A DNA stretch of 64,000 bases, taken from Flavisolibacter ginsenosidimutans (GTDB lineage: Bacteria; Bacteroidota; Bacteroidia; Chitinophagales; Chitinophagaceae). The stretch spans positions 2,666,001 to 2,730,000 of the forward strand of contig NZ_CP042433.1 of assembly GCF_007970805.1 (NCBI RefSeq), read 5' to 3'. The notes beneath the pieces are model-generated. The model did no database searches. It was given only the letters and a program-made list of their open reading frames with translations, and had not been told where the DNA came from. Position 1 is the stretch's first letter. Each line of letters starts with the position of its first letter. Positions 44,859 through 53,101 of this stretch are shown here, piece by piece. The translations under genes were made by a program, and so were the position numbers.

Positions 44859-46190
44859 CTAGCCCAATTCGGGGTACAACGGAAACTGCCGCATGAATTC
44901 TTTCACCTCTTCCGAAACATTTTTAACCGTTGCCGCATCGTCAATATTCATCAAAACTTTATCCAGCAAGTCCACTACGGTTTGCATGTGTCCTTCCTTC
45001 ATTCCTCTTGTCGTAATGGCCGGCACGCCCACGCGAATGCCGGATGTAACAAAGGGGCTTTTATCATCGTAAGGCACGGCGTTTTTGTTTAAAGTGATGT
45101 GCGCTTTGTCCAACGTTTCCTGCGCTTTTTTGCCCGTAATGTTTTTGTTGCGAAGGTCAATCAACATTAAATGATTATCCGTGCCACCGCTGATAAGATG
45201 GTAGTCTTTTGCCACCAATGCTTTTGCCATGGCTTGCGCATTGGCCTGAATTTGCTTTGCGTAAGCGGTATAATCCTCCGATAAAATTTCGCCGAAAGAA
45301 ATGGCTTTCGCCGCAATCACGTGTTCTAATGGGCCGCCCTGCGTGCCGGGGAAAACGGCCATGTCAAGCAGGTTGCTCATCATGCGAACGTTGCCTTTGG
45401 GATCTTTCAATCCAAACGGATTTTCAAAATCTTTGCCCATCATGATGATGCCACCGCGAGGCCCGCGAAGTGTTTTGTGCGTGGTGCTTGTAACAAAATG
45501 ACAATGCTCAAAAGGCGAAGACAAAAGACCTTTTGCAATCAGACCCGCCGGATGCGCAATGTCGGCCATTACAAAAGCGCCAACTTCATCGGCCACTTTG
45601 CGAATGCGTGCATAATCCCAGTCGCGGCTGTACGCCGACGCGCCGCAAACAATCATCTTCGGCTTTTCGGTTCTTGCTTTTTGCTCCAGCTCTTCGTAGT
45701 TGACCAAACCGCTTTCTTTTTCTACCGTATAAAAATGCGCTTCGTATAATTTGCCGCTAAAGTTTACTGGCGAACCGTGTGTAAGGTGACCGCCCATGCT
45801 CAGGTCAAGACCCAGGATTTTATCGCCGGGTTTTAATACGGCCAGCATGACTGATGCATTGGCCTGCGCGCCGCTGTGCGGTTGCACGTTGGCGTATTCG
45901 CAATTGAACACTTGTTTCAAACGGTCAATCGCCAACTGCTCTACTTCATCTACAAATTCACAGCCCCCGTAATAGCGGCGGCCCGGGTAACCTTCGGCGT
46001 ATTTATTGGTCATTACGTTGCCCATGGCCTGCATCACTTGCAGCGAGGTAAAGTTTTCGGAAGCAATGAGTTCAATGCCGTGGCGCTGGCGCTCCAGCTC
46101 TTTGCGAATGATGTCGAAAACAAGTGTGTCGCCCCCTGTCCCTCTAAAGGAAAGATTTGGGCTTGAATTTTCTTTTGCTGTCTGTACCAT
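44859..46190 (-). CDS. glyA: Serine hydroxymethyltransferase with repeat-derived N-terminal insert
   Basis: PLP enzyme interconverting serine and glycine with tetrahydrofolate. The 443 residues include [29 protein letters not shown] and the PLP lysine motif [14 protein letters not shown]. Normal SHMTs start about ten residues before the conserved D(I/L)I segment. Here residues 10-20 ([11 protein letters not shown]) are encoded by one arm of a palindromic repeat (46132-46161) whose inverted partner lies upstream at 46336-46365. The insert is in frame, and the rest of the protein is intact. The stop codon adjoins another repeat arm. Confidence 0.96.
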   Translation of the reverse strand: MVQTAKENSSPNLSFRGTGGDTLVFDIIRKELERQRHGIELIASENFTSLQVMQAMGNVMTNKYAEGYPGRRYYGGCEFVDEVEQLAIDRLKQVFNCEYANVQPHSGAQANASVMLAVLKPGDKILGLDLSMGGHLTHGSPVNFSGKLYEAHFYTVEKESGLVNYEELEQKARTEKPKMIVCGASAYSRDWDYARIRKVADEVGAFVMADIAHPAGLIAKGLLSSPFEHCHFVTSTTHKTLRGPRGGIIMMGKDFENPFGLKDPKGNVRMMSNLLDMAVFPGTQGGPLEHVIAAKAISFGEILSEDYTAYAKQIQANAQAMAKALVAKDYHLISGGTDNHLMLIDLRNKNITGKKAQETLDKAHITLNKNAVPYDDKSPFVTSGIRVGVPAITTRGMKEGHMQTVVDLLDKVLMNIDDAATVKNVSEEVKEFMRQFPLYPELG

Positions 46191-46365
46191 TTCTTATTGA
46201 CTGTTTCGTTGTTGAATAGCGAACAAAGCGCACAAGAGTGCGACGCAAGCAAAGCTAAATGGATAGACGAACTTCTGGTACATAAAAAAATATCATGAAA
46301 GAAAAGAAAGAGGGAATGCCGTAAGGCTTCTATCGCCTAAGCCTCCCCTTTCGGAGGACAAGTGG
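46132..46365. repeat. Inverted pair of palindromic arms, one inside glyA
   Basis: Arm 46132-46161 (starts CCCCCTGTCCC, core CTCTAAAGG) and arm 46336-46365 (ends GGAGGACAAGTGG, core CCCCTTTCGG) are imperfect reverse complements. They are of the same family as the perfect pair at 50864-51071. The spacer contains the glyA start and the 58-bp repeat copy D. Confidence 0.65.
46230..46287 (+). repeat. 58-bp dispersed repeat, copy D
   Basis: Starts GCACAAGAGTGCGACGCAA and ends GTACATAAAA. It shares a 20-base internal identity with copy B (46259-46278). It lies 39 bases upstream of the glyA start. Confidence 0.75.
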
Positions 46366-46461
46366 CCTTTGAATGAAAAATCCCTAATTTCGACCGCTTA
46401 TTTCGTTTGTGATGACGTGTGAAAGAAGTGGTGGCGTTCCGGTTCATCGAAACAGTTTTAC

Positions 46462-47454
46462 ATGAAAGCAATTATTCCCGTGGCGGGCGTGGGCACAAAG
46501 CTTCGTCCGCATACATATACACAACCCAAAGCCTTAATCCCGCTGGCCGGCAAAACGGTGCTCAGCATCATTGTGGACCAGTTAAAAGAAGGCGGTCTTA
46601 CCGAGTTTGTCTTTATTGTTGGTTACCTCGGTGAAAAAATCCAGGACTACGTTCGCGAACTCTACCCCGACATCAAAGCGCATTTCCTTTTTCAGAACGA
46701 CCGGCAGGGCATTGGTCACGCCATTGAACTGGCGAAAGACGTGGTGAACGGCGACGAGTTGTTGATTGTGCTGGGCGATACCATTGCCGATTACAACGTG
46801 AAAGCGGTAATTGAAAGCGAAACCAGCGTGATTGGCGTAAAAAAAGTGGACGACCCCCGCACCTTTGGTGTGGCGGAGATTTGCAACAATACCGAAGTTT
46901 CGCACGTGGTGGAGAAACCGCACATGCCCAAAAGCAACATGGCGCTGGTAGGCATTTACAAGATCAAAGAAACCGCGATGCTTTTCGAATGCCTTGAAGC
47001 CAACATGGCCGCCGGCATTAAAACGCACGGCGAATACAGCATCACGGACGCTTTGGATTGCATGATTAAAAAAGGCGCCGAGTTCAAAGCATTTAAGGTG
47101 GATAGCTGGTTTGATTGCGGCAAGCCAAATACGTTGTTAGAAACCAATGCGACCTTGCTGAAAAAGTTTGGCGCCAGAGCCGAGCCTTCACCGGCTTACG
47201 AGAACACGGTTTTTATTCAGCCCGTGAGCATCGGCAAAGGTTGTTCTATCAAGAATTCCATTATTGGTCCAAACGCCACCATCGGCGAAAACACCAACAT
47301 AGATTTTTCCATCATTAAAAATTCCATCATCGGCTCTTTTTCCAACCTGCACGACATTGTGCTGGATGATTCGCTCATCGGCAGCGACACCGTCATCCGC
47401 GGCGAATCAAGAACCTTGAACATCGGGGACAATACGGATATTGATTTGGGATAG
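46462..47454 (+). CDS. Sugar-phosphate nucleotidyltransferase with left-handed beta-helix
   Basis: Makes an NDP-sugar from a sugar 1-phosphate and NTP, most like glucose-1-phosphate thymidylyltransferase or archaeal-type UTP-utilising enzymes. The N-terminal Rossmann-like domain has GVGTKLRPHTYTQPKALIPL (usual GTR reads GTK), LLIVLGDT, VVEKPHMPKSNMAL and SWFDCGKP. Residues ~245-330 carry hexapeptide repeats (SIGKGCSIKNSIIGPNATIG) of a left-handed beta-helix, possibly an acetyl- or allosteric domain. The gene stands alone, and its stop overlaps the first base of an 8-bp array. Confidence 0.85.
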   Translation: MKAIIPVAGVGTKLRPHTYTQPKALIPLAGKTVLSIIVDQLKEGGLTEFVFIVGYLGEKIQDYVRELYPDIKAHFLFQNDRQGIGHAIELAKDVVNGDELLIVLGDTIADYNVKAVIESETSVIGVKKVDDPRTFGVAEICNNTEVSHVVEKPHMPKSNMALVGIYKIKETAMLFECLEANMAAGIKTHGEYSITDALDCMIKKGAEFKAFKVDSWFDCGKPNTLLETNATLLKKFGARAEPSPAYENTVFIQPVSIGKGCSIKNSIIGPNATIGENTNIDFSIIKNSIIGSFSNLHDIVLDDSLIGSDTVIRGESRTLNIGDNTDIDLG

Positions 47455-47548
47455 TTGATTGGTTGATCGGTTGACTGGTTACTTGGTTGATGACTTCTAA
47501 TCAACCGATCAACTACTCAACTGATCAACCAGTCAACCGATCAACTAT
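47454..47548. repeat. Inverted pair of 8-bp tandem arrays (best example)
   Basis: Left array 47454-47493 is five 8-base units (for example GTTGATTG, GTTGACTG). Right array 47501-47548 is six 8-base units (for example TCAACCGA, TCAACTGA). Each unit keeps its first four or five bases and varies in the last three. The array starts on the stop codon of one gene and ends nine bases before the next start. Confidence 0.85.
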
Positions 47549-47557
47549 TTTTACGCG

Positions 47558-48502
47558 ATGTTCTCTAACTCGATTACAAAACTTTTCTCCACAAACTATC
47601 CCATCATCCAGGCCGGCATGATTTGGGCAAGCGGATGGAAACTTGCCAGTGCCGTAAGCAACGCAGGCGGTTTGGGCATCATCGGCGCCGGCAGCATGTA
47701 CCCCGAAACACTGCGTGAACACATTCAGAAATGCAAAGCCGCAACAACAAAACCGTTTGCCGTAAATCTTCCGCTTCTTTATCCTGATTTAGACAAGCAC
47801 ATTGAAATCATTATTGAAGAAGGCGTGAAAATTGTTTTCACATCTGCCGGTAACCCCAAAACATGGACACAGCATTTTAAGCAACAAGGCATTACCGTTG
47901 TACACGTCGTAAGCAGCAGCAAGTTTGCACTTAAGGCGCAGGAAGCCGGTTGCGACGCCGTTGTTGCCGAAGGCTTTGAAGCCGGTGGACACAACGGGCG
48001 GGAAGAAACAACGACGTTTGTTTTAATTCCGGCTGTTGCAAAAGCTGTGAACATCCCCGTCATTGCCGCAGGCGGTATTGCCACGGGAAGACAGATGCTT
48101 GCGGCCATGATTCTTGGCGCACAAGGCGTACAAATCGGCACACGCTTCGTTGCCAGCGAAGAAGCTTCTTCGCATCTCTCATTCAAACAAGCAATCATTG
48201 ATTCTGTTGAAGGCGACACGCAACTGACGATGAAAAAACTGACACCCGTGCGGCTTTTAAAAAACAATTTTTTTCAGCAAATACAAGAAGCCGAAGCTCG
48301 TGGCGCAGATGAAATCGAACTCAAAAAAATTTTAGGAAGAGCAAGAGCAAAACAAGGCATGTACGAAGGCAATCTTGACGAAGGCGAATTAGAGATTGGG
48401 CAAGTAAGCGCTTTGGTGAAAGACATTTTACCCGCAGGCAAAATCGTCGCTAACATTTGGAAAGAATTTTCCGAAGCGCTTCAACGTCCGCTGAACCAAT
48501 AA
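47558..48502 (+). CDS. Nitronate monooxygenase-like FMN enzyme
   Basis: A 314-residue TIM barrel of the nitronate monooxygenase/FabK-like family. Motifs are YPIIQAGMIWAS, SNAGGLGIIGAGS, VFTSAGNPKTW, CDAVVAEGFEAGGHNGR, IPVIAAGGIATG and GAQGVQIGTRFVASEEA, the FMN phosphate and substrate segments. It could detoxify alkyl nitronates or act as an enoyl-ACP reductase-like enzyme; motifs do not separate these. It starts just after the 8-bp array. Confidence 0.88.
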   Translation: MFSNSITKLFSTNYPIIQAGMIWASGWKLASAVSNAGGLGIIGAGSMYPETLREHIQKCKAATTKPFAVNLPLLYPDLDKHIEIIIEEGVKIVFTSAGNPKTWTQHFKQQGITVVHVVSSSKFALKAQEAGCDAVVAEGFEAGGHNGREETTTFVLIPAVAKAVNIPVIAAGGIATGRQMLAAMILGAQGVQIGTRFVASEEASSHLSFKQAIIDSVEGDTQLTMKKLTPVRLLKNNFFQQIQEAEARGADEIELKKILGRARAKQGMYEGNLDEGELEIGQVSALVKDILPAGKIVANIWKEFSEALQRPLNQ

Positions 48503-48581
48503 TTGATGGTTGCTTCATTGTGTTGAACAAGGCTTTTTTATGTGAAGCAATGCCTTCAATTTTGTTGCACAAACTCCCGCT

Positions 48582-49598
48582 TTGGATTCCATTACCCATA
48601 TCGTTCTTGGCGCTTGTATTGGCGAAGCCGTTGCGGGCAGGCAGCTGCACAAACGGTCTATGTTTTACGGTGCATTGGCGCAAAGCGTACCCGATGTAGA
48701 TTTCGTACTCGGCTTTTTTTTGCACGGGGCGGATAACGTTGTGGCGCATCGCGGAATTACGCATTCAATTTTGTTTGGTGTGGTTGCCGTTCTTTTTCTC
48801 ACCTGGCTGGTGAAGAACGTGATTCACAAAACGCCGCTGCCGCTAAAGAACGTGTTGCTGCTTTTTGCCGTGAACATTTTTGTTCATCTTTTCATTGATA
48901 CGTTTAATGCGTACGGTGTTGGCTTGTTGATGCCGTTCAGCCGTCACCGGTTTACGTTTAACGTGTTGTACGTTGCCGATCCGCTTTTCTCCATCGCACC
49001 GTTTATATCTTTTTTATTCCTTCTCTTTTTGCACAAATCGCACAAGCGAAGAGTGATGTGGATTCGCACGGGCATTTTTGTTTCGGCCATTTATTTGTGC
49101 ATCGCCATCGTTAACAAAATCATTGTTGACAATGCTGTTCAACGAAACCTTTCCGCCCAAAACAAATCAACGGATTTTTTTACCACGCCGTCACCGTTTA
49201 ATTCCCTGCTTTGGTTTGTGGCAGCAAAAGAAAAGAACGGCTATTACACGGCCTACCGTTCGGTCTTTGACAAAGACACGATGAGGTTTACCTTCTTTCC
49301 GCGGAATGAAACGCTGACCGATACCGTCGGCAATCAAAAAGACCTTCACTCATTAAAAGATTTTGCGCAAGGCTATTACACGTTTGAACGCTGGGGCGAT
49401 ACAACGGTGCTGAACGTTTTGCGCTTTGGACAAGAAGTAGGCTGGTACAATCCGACAGACCGTTTCTGTTTTCACTACTACCTGAACTTTCCCGCGCAGA
49501 ATGATTTGGTGGTGCAAAGAGGAAGGTTTGAACACTGGACCAAGGAAAGCCTGAACGCTTTTTTCAGAAGGATGTTTGGTGCGGCCACTTCCCGGTGA
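48582..49598 (+). CDS. Membrane-bound metal-dependent hydrolase (YdjM/DUF457 family)
   Basis: A 338-residue membrane protein. The N-terminus SITHIVLGACIGEA, the pair GALAQSVPDVDF, and HRGITHSILFGV give the His/Asp metal site of the family. Helices at ~65-85, 95-115, 145-165 and 175-195 are followed by a ~120-residue soluble C-terminal region. The start is a TTG, fixed by the conserved DSITH N-terminus. The family is named a hydrolase from conserved residues only, and its substrate is unknown. Confidence 0.85.
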   Translation: MDSITHIVLGACIGEAVAGRQLHKRSMFYGALAQSVPDVDFVLGFFLHGADNVVAHRGITHSILFGVVAVLFLTWLVKNVIHKTPLPLKNVLLLFAVNIFVHLFIDTFNAYGVGLLMPFSRHRFTFNVLYVADPLFSIAPFISFLFLLFLHKSHKRRVMWIRTGIFVSAIYLCIAIVNKIIVDNAVQRNLSAQNKSTDFFTTPSPFNSLLWFVAAKEKNGYYTAYRSVFDKDTMRFTFFPRNETLTDTVGNQKDLHSLKDFAQGYYTFERWGDTTVLNVLRFGQEVGWYNPTDRFCFHYYLNFPAQNDLVVQRGRFEHWTKESLNAFFRRMFGAATSR

Positions 49599-49603
49599 GG
49601 TTC

Positions 49604-50212
49604 TTACGGATAAGCCGCATACGCCGCGGTTTGCGCCAGCATTTTATCCACCTTGTCAAACCACTCGTATTGAATGCTCTTGCGGCGGCTGTGATCCGTT
49701 TCGCCGTCGTAAGCTTCCTGCATGTCTTCCTTCTCTTTTACAATTTGCTCATAAATGGCGGCAATGTCTTTTTTAAATGTCTCGGGATTGAATTGATAGT
49801 TCGACAAAGCTTCATATAGCTTGCGGGCATGAAGCTCGGTAATGTCGAAGTGCACCTGCTCGTGCGCCAGTATGTAATCGGTCCTTAACAAACCCCAGGA
49901 TTTCTTCTTGGAAAAATGGCAGGAGATGTGGAAGGTCAAGTCGCCGTCTTTTACCTGGTACGAAATACCAAGCGAGGTACTTGTAGAAGCAACGGCATCG
50001 CCCTGCTTTTGCGGGGCGCAGAGAAAATCCTCCCACCCAAGTTTTCGTTCGGGCTGCCAGGGAATGACTTCGTTCTCATCTTCGCCGCCGGGTAAAATTT
50101 TTTCGGGTACGGTAACGGTAACGGGTACGGGCAACTGCGGCTTGGCCGGAGCCGGCGTGCCGGAGAAGTTCGCAGTCAACAGAAGTAAGGGTAACAGGTG
50201 GAAGCGTTTCAT
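49604..50212 (-). CDS. DUF922 family exported protein, possible zinc protease
   Basis: A 202-residue exported protein with signal peptide MKRFHLLPLLLLTANFSG and a Pro/Val-rich linker. The DUF922 domain carries LGWEDFLCAP and the zinc-protease-like motif LAHEQVHFDITELHARKL. The C-terminal helix contains ETDHSRRKSIQYEWFDKVD. Proteolytic activity is a family prediction. The ATG at 50212 is chosen for the signal, since the longer frame is Arg/Pro-rich noise. It follows the cobalamin adenosyltransferase gene by 80 bases. Confidence 0.8.
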   Translation of the reverse strand: MKRFHLLPLLLLTANFSGTPAPAKPQLPVPVTVTVPEKILPGGEDENEVIPWQPERKLGWEDFLCAPQKQGDAVASTSTSLGISYQVKDGDLTFHISCHFSKKKSWGLLRTDYILAHEQVHFDITELHARKLYEALSNYQFNPETFKKDIAAIYEQIVKEKEDMQEAYDGETDHSRRKSIQYEWFDKVDKMLAQTAAYAAYP

Positions 50213-50292
50213 ATTTCTAAGTAACGAAATCGGAAAATAAAAATTTCTTAACGACTTATGAAAGCTTCGCAATCGTCGGTCAGCGGCAGGTT

Positions 50293-50859
50293 TCAGGAGT
50301 TTAACCGGGGCTTCCAGGGTATTTCTTCGGCGCCCAGCTTTTGCGCCGCGTAACGGGCCAGGGTAAAAAGGTAATCGCTCAGGCGGTTGAGGTATTGAAT
50401 GATTTTTTCGTCCACAAAGAGCTCGTGCTGTTGCATGTTCACGCAAAGCCGCTCGGCACGGCGACACACGCAGCGAACAATGTGAATGGAAGAAACAGTA
50501 GCGTGTCCGCCGGGCAGAATAAAGGATTTCATCGGCGGAAGGCCCGCGGTCATTCCATCAATGCGGTTTTCTAAAAAAACAATATCGCTTTGGTGCAGGT
50601 CGGGCAGCTTCAGCTTCGGTTCCTTCTCCGCATCGGTGGCCAGCGAAGAACCAATGGTGAACAAGCGGTCTTGTATCTCTTTCAATTCGGTTTTGAATTC
50701 ATCGTCCTTAAACAAATCGTTGATGTAACCAATCCACGAGTTCAGTTCGTCCACCGTGCCGTAGGTTTCAATGCGAATGTCATTCTTCGGAACCTTGGTG
50801 CCGCCGATTAAAGAGGTTGCACCTTTGTCGCCTGTTTTTGTGTAAATCTTAAATGCCAT
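50293..50859 (-). CDS. Cob(I)alamin adenosyltransferase, PduO type
   Basis: Transfers adenosine from ATP to cob(I)alamin to make coenzyme B12. The 188 residues have IYTKTGDKGATSLIGG at the N-terminus (ATP site), YGTVDELNSWIG, LPGGHATVSSIHIVRCVCRRAERL (usual signature R-RAER) and LNRLSDYLFTLARYA. The gene starts four bases downstream of the left arm of the perfect 31-bp inverted repeat. Confidence 0.93.
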   Translation of the reverse strand: MAFKIYTKTGDKGATSLIGGTKVPKNDIRIETYGTVDELNSWIGYINDLFKDDEFKTELKEIQDRLFTIGSSLATDAEKEPKLKLPDLHQSDIVFLENRIDGMTAGLPPMKSFILPGGHATVSSIHIVRCVCRRAERLCVNMQQHELFVDEKIIQYLNRLSDYLFTLARYAAQKLGAEEIPWKPRLNS

Positions 50860-50863
50860 AATC

Positions 50864-51071
50864 CCCCCTGTCCCCCTAAAGGGGAGACTTAGGTCAATCT
50901 TGCTTTTCTTTTTTAATCTTTCTTAAAAACAAGGTTGACATTTTTGTTTTGAAATTTTGTTTCAATCATTGATAGCCTTTCCAACTTCTTACCATCAATT
51001 TTATTCTAAAGAACTGATGACGTCAAATAAAGTTTCTTCCACCTAAGTCTCCCCTTTAGGGGGACAGGGGG
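50864..51071. repeat. Perfect 31-bp inverted repeat pair with palindromic cores
   Basis: Arms 50864-50894 and 51041-51071 are exact reverse complements. Each contains the self-palindrome CCCCTAAAGGGG or its complement. The 146-base AT-rich spacer holds no gene. The right arm overlaps the last codons and stop of the lolD-like gene. Confidence 0.85.
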
Positions 51072-51739
51072 TTTTCAACAATGCCATCTTTCAAGCGAAC
51101 GATGCGCTTGGCGTGTGCCGCAATCTCTTCTTCGTGGGTGACCAAAACCAGGGTGTTACCGGCGGCGTGTATTTGTTCAAACACCTTCATGATTTCGGCC
51201 GACGTTTTTGAATCGAGATTGCCCGTCGGTTCATCCGCCAGGATGATGGAAGGGTTGTTGATTAAAGCACGAGCAATGGCTACGCGTTGATTTTGGCCGC
51301 CACTCAATTCGTTCGGCCGGTGATGGCTTCTGTCACCAAGACTTACCCGCTCCAAAACTTCTTTTGCTCTTTCGGTTCGTTCTTTTTTGCCAACGCCGGC
51401 GTAAACCAAAGGCAGGGCCACATTCTCCAAAGCGGTTAAACGCGGCAGCAAATTAAATTGCTGAAACACGAAACCAATTTCTTTGTTGCGCACGTCGGCA
51501 AGCGCATCGTCGTTCATACGGGCCACCGGTTGATTGCTTAAAAAATAGTCGCCGCTTGTCGGTGTATCAAGGCAGCCGATAATGTTCATCAGCGTGCTTT
51601 TGCCCGATCCGGATGGTCCCATCAGCGCCACAAATTCAGCCTTATTAATAGAAAGCGAAATGCCCTTGAGCACTTCAACCACCGCTTTGCCGAGATAATA
51701 ATTCTTTCGCACATCGTTTAGCCGAATCACCGCTTCCAT
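51056..51739 (-). CDS. LolD/MacB-type ABC ATPase
   Basis: A 227-residue ATPase of the lipoprotein-release or MacB type. Walker A is GPSGSGKST, the Q-loop [10 protein letters not shown], the signature [15 protein letters not shown], Walker [14 protein letters not shown] and the H-loop LVTHEEE. No permease gene is adjacent. It starts on the last base of the gatC stop (TGATG), so the two are coupled. Its final residues (NPLSP) and stop codon are encoded by a repeat arm, so the original C-terminus may have been replaced. Confidence 0.9.
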   Translation of the reverse strand: MEAVIRLNDVRKNYYLGKAVVEVLKGISLSINKAEFVALMGPSGSGKSTLMNIIGCLDTPTSGDYFLSNQPVARMNDDALADVRNKEIGFVFQQFNLLPRLTALENVALPLVYAGVGKKERTERAKEVLERVSLGDRSHHRPNELSGGQNQRVAIARALINNPSIILADEPTGNLDSKTSAEIMKVFEQIHAAGNTLVLVTHEEEIAAHAKRIVRLKDGIVENPLSP

Positions 51740-52038
51740 CAGGCATCGTCCTTTTTAATCACTTTGGGCACGAGAAAGAAATCCCCGTTGTGCAGCGGTG
51801 CGTTTTGCAAGGCTTCTTCTTTGGTGAGCATGTTCTTCGGCTCGTCTTCACGCAACACGTTTACGGCGCTGGTTATGTGCAACAGCGGTTCAATGCCGGT
51901 TGTGTCAAGCTCTTTGAGCTTGTCCACAAAGCCAATCATTTTTTGGAGATCGGCTTTTAGCTCTTCGCGTTCGGCCCCATCAAAATCAAGCATGGCCAGG
52001 CGGGATAATTTATCAATCAGTGCGTCATCTACCTGCAT
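51739..52038 (-). CDS. gatC: Asp-tRNA(Asn)/Glu-tRNA(Gln) amidotransferase subunit C
   Basis: Small subunit of GatCAB, which converts Glu-tRNA(Gln) or Asp-tRNA(Asn) to the amide form. The 99 residues show the family start ([16 protein letters not shown]), [22 protein letters not shown], the conserved LREDEP, and [16 protein letters not shown] at the end. It overlaps the ABC ATPase start by one base. Confidence 0.93.
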   Translation of the reverse strand: MQVDDALIDKLSRLAMLDFDGAEREELKADLQKMIGFVDKLKELDTTGIEPLLHITSAVNVLREDEPKNMLTKEEALQNAPLHNGDFFLVPKVIKKDDA

Positions 52039-52060
52039 GGGTCAAATATAGAGGAGAAAT

Positions 52061-52142
52061 GACAGATGATGGATGACAGATGACAGCAATAAGAAGTGAA
52101 TTTATGCGCTTAACCGTCATCCATCATCTGTCATCCGCCATC
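52061..52142. repeat. Inverted pair of 7-bp tandem arrays
   Basis: Left units GACAGAT, GATGGAT, GACAGAT, GACAGCA (52061-52088) face right units CGTCATC, CATCATC, TGTCATC, CGCCATC (52115-52142). Four units stand on each side, in the divergent gap between gatC and the coiled-coil gene. Confidence 0.8.
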
Positions 52143-52184
52143 CAAAACTTGATGAACGGTAGCCAGCATTTACGAAACGCATCG

Positions 52185-52192
52185 TAGATTTG
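52185..52192 (+). promoter_or_regulatory. -7 element for the coiled-coil protein gene
   Basis: TAGATTTG matches TAnnTTTG and lies 23 bases before the ATG at 52216. The -33 region is weak (TTTACG). Confidence 0.5.
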
Positions 52193-52215
52193 GCTTGAAC
52201 CTTAATCGAAGAATT

Positions 52216-53010
52216 ATGAAAAGAACTTTTTTATGGAAGACAGTTCCGCTCCTGGTAATCATTAGCGCCCTGGTATTGACGGTATCCTTTGCGCAAACGA
52301 ATGCCGGCACAGCCAGAAAGAACGGCAACGACACCGTTCCGCAAAAAGAGAAACAAGTTCGAAATCTTGATGAGGCCTTGATAGAACTTGACAAAGGCGA
52401 AGCCGACATGCAAAAAGCCCTGCGCCAAATTGACGGCGAGAAAATGGAACGCGAAATGCGCGAAGCCATGAAGCATCTTGAGATGGACAAAACGAAAATG
52501 AAGGAATACCTGGCCCGCGCCATGAAGGAACTTGATGCGCAGAAAATGAACCTTGAGATGCAAAAGGACATGGTCAATATGCAGAAAGAACTGAAGGAAA
52601 TAAACGCCGAAAAAATAAGGCAGCAAGCAGAAGAAGCCGTTGCGAAAATTGACACCGAAAAGATGAAAGCCCAATTGGAAAAAGTAAAGGAGATTGACTT
52701 TTCGAAAATGAAAAAAGAATTGGAAGACATGCGTCCCGAGATTGAAAAGTCCATGCGGGAAGCAAAGAAGAACATCGAAAAAGCAAGGCAGGAATTAACC
52801 TCGTATAAAAATTTGGTGAACGCCTTAAACAAAGACGGCTACCTGAACAAAGACGCGAGCTACAAGGTAGAATACAGAAGCGGCGAGCTAACCGTGAACG
52901 GCAAAAAATTACCGGCCGACGCGGTAAAAAAATACAACGAATATTTATCCGACAAGAAAGACTTCACGCTGCAAAAAGACAGCGATGGCTTGAACATTCA
53001 CAACAAGTAA
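52216..53010 (+). CDS. Exported coiled-coil protein rich in Met, Lys and Glu
   Basis: A 264-residue protein with an N-terminal signal (LWKTVPLLVIISALVLTVSFA). One long charged helical region (~45-190) follows, with repeating patterns such as EKMEREMREAMKHLEM and QKMNLEMQKDMVNMQKEL. A small C-terminal domain (~200-264; YKVEYRSGELTVNGKKLPADAVKKYNEYL) ends it. No enzyme motifs are present. The helix probably forms a periplasmic coiled coil. The same C-terminal layout occurs next to sigma/anti-sigma genes in some Bacteroidota, but none is adjacent here. Its stop is followed directly by an 8-bp array. Confidence 0.75.
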   Translation: MKRTFLWKTVPLLVIISALVLTVSFAQTNAGTARKNGNDTVPQKEKQVRNLDEALIELDKGEADMQKALRQIDGEKMEREMREAMKHLEMDKTKMKEYLARAMKELDAQKMNLEMQKDMVNMQKELKEINAEKIRQQAEEAVAKIDTEKMKAQLEKVKEIDFSKMKKELEDMRPEIEKSMREAKKNIEKARQELTSYKNLVNALNKDGYLNKDASYKVEYRSGELTVNGKKLPADAVKKYNEYLSDKKDFTLQKDSDGLNIHNK

Positions 53011-53070
53011 GTTGATTAGTTGACACGTTGACCGGTTGGCATCTTGAATTTCGGATCTTGAATTTTGACT
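53011..53070. repeat. 8-bp then 7-bp tandem arrays
   Basis: Units GTTGATTA, GTTGACAC, GTTGACCG, GTTGGCAT (53011-53042) are followed by two 14-base units, each two 7-mers, starting CTTGAATTT (53043-53070). The first unit begins at the base after the upstream stop codon. Confidence 0.75.
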
Positions 53071-53097
53071 CCTCCATCTTTACTGCTTTTAGCTTTG
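53065..53097 (+). promoter_or_regulatory. Promoter for the 2'-5' RNA ligase-like gene, predicted leaderless
   Basis: TTG at 53065-53067 and TAGCTTTG at 53090-53097 are spaced by 22 bases, within the Bacteroidota range. The ATG lies only four bases after the -7 box. The -33 TTG lies in the last unit of the repeat array. Confidence 0.6.
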
Positions 53098-53101
53098 CGG
53101 C

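Noticed and set aside
52170..52832. Long reverse reading frame opposite the coiled-coil gene
   Set aside because: It is the antisense shadow of a Lys/Glu/Met-rich coding region, giving a Phe/Ser-rich hydrophobic product without a start context. The forward frame has a promoter and signal peptide.
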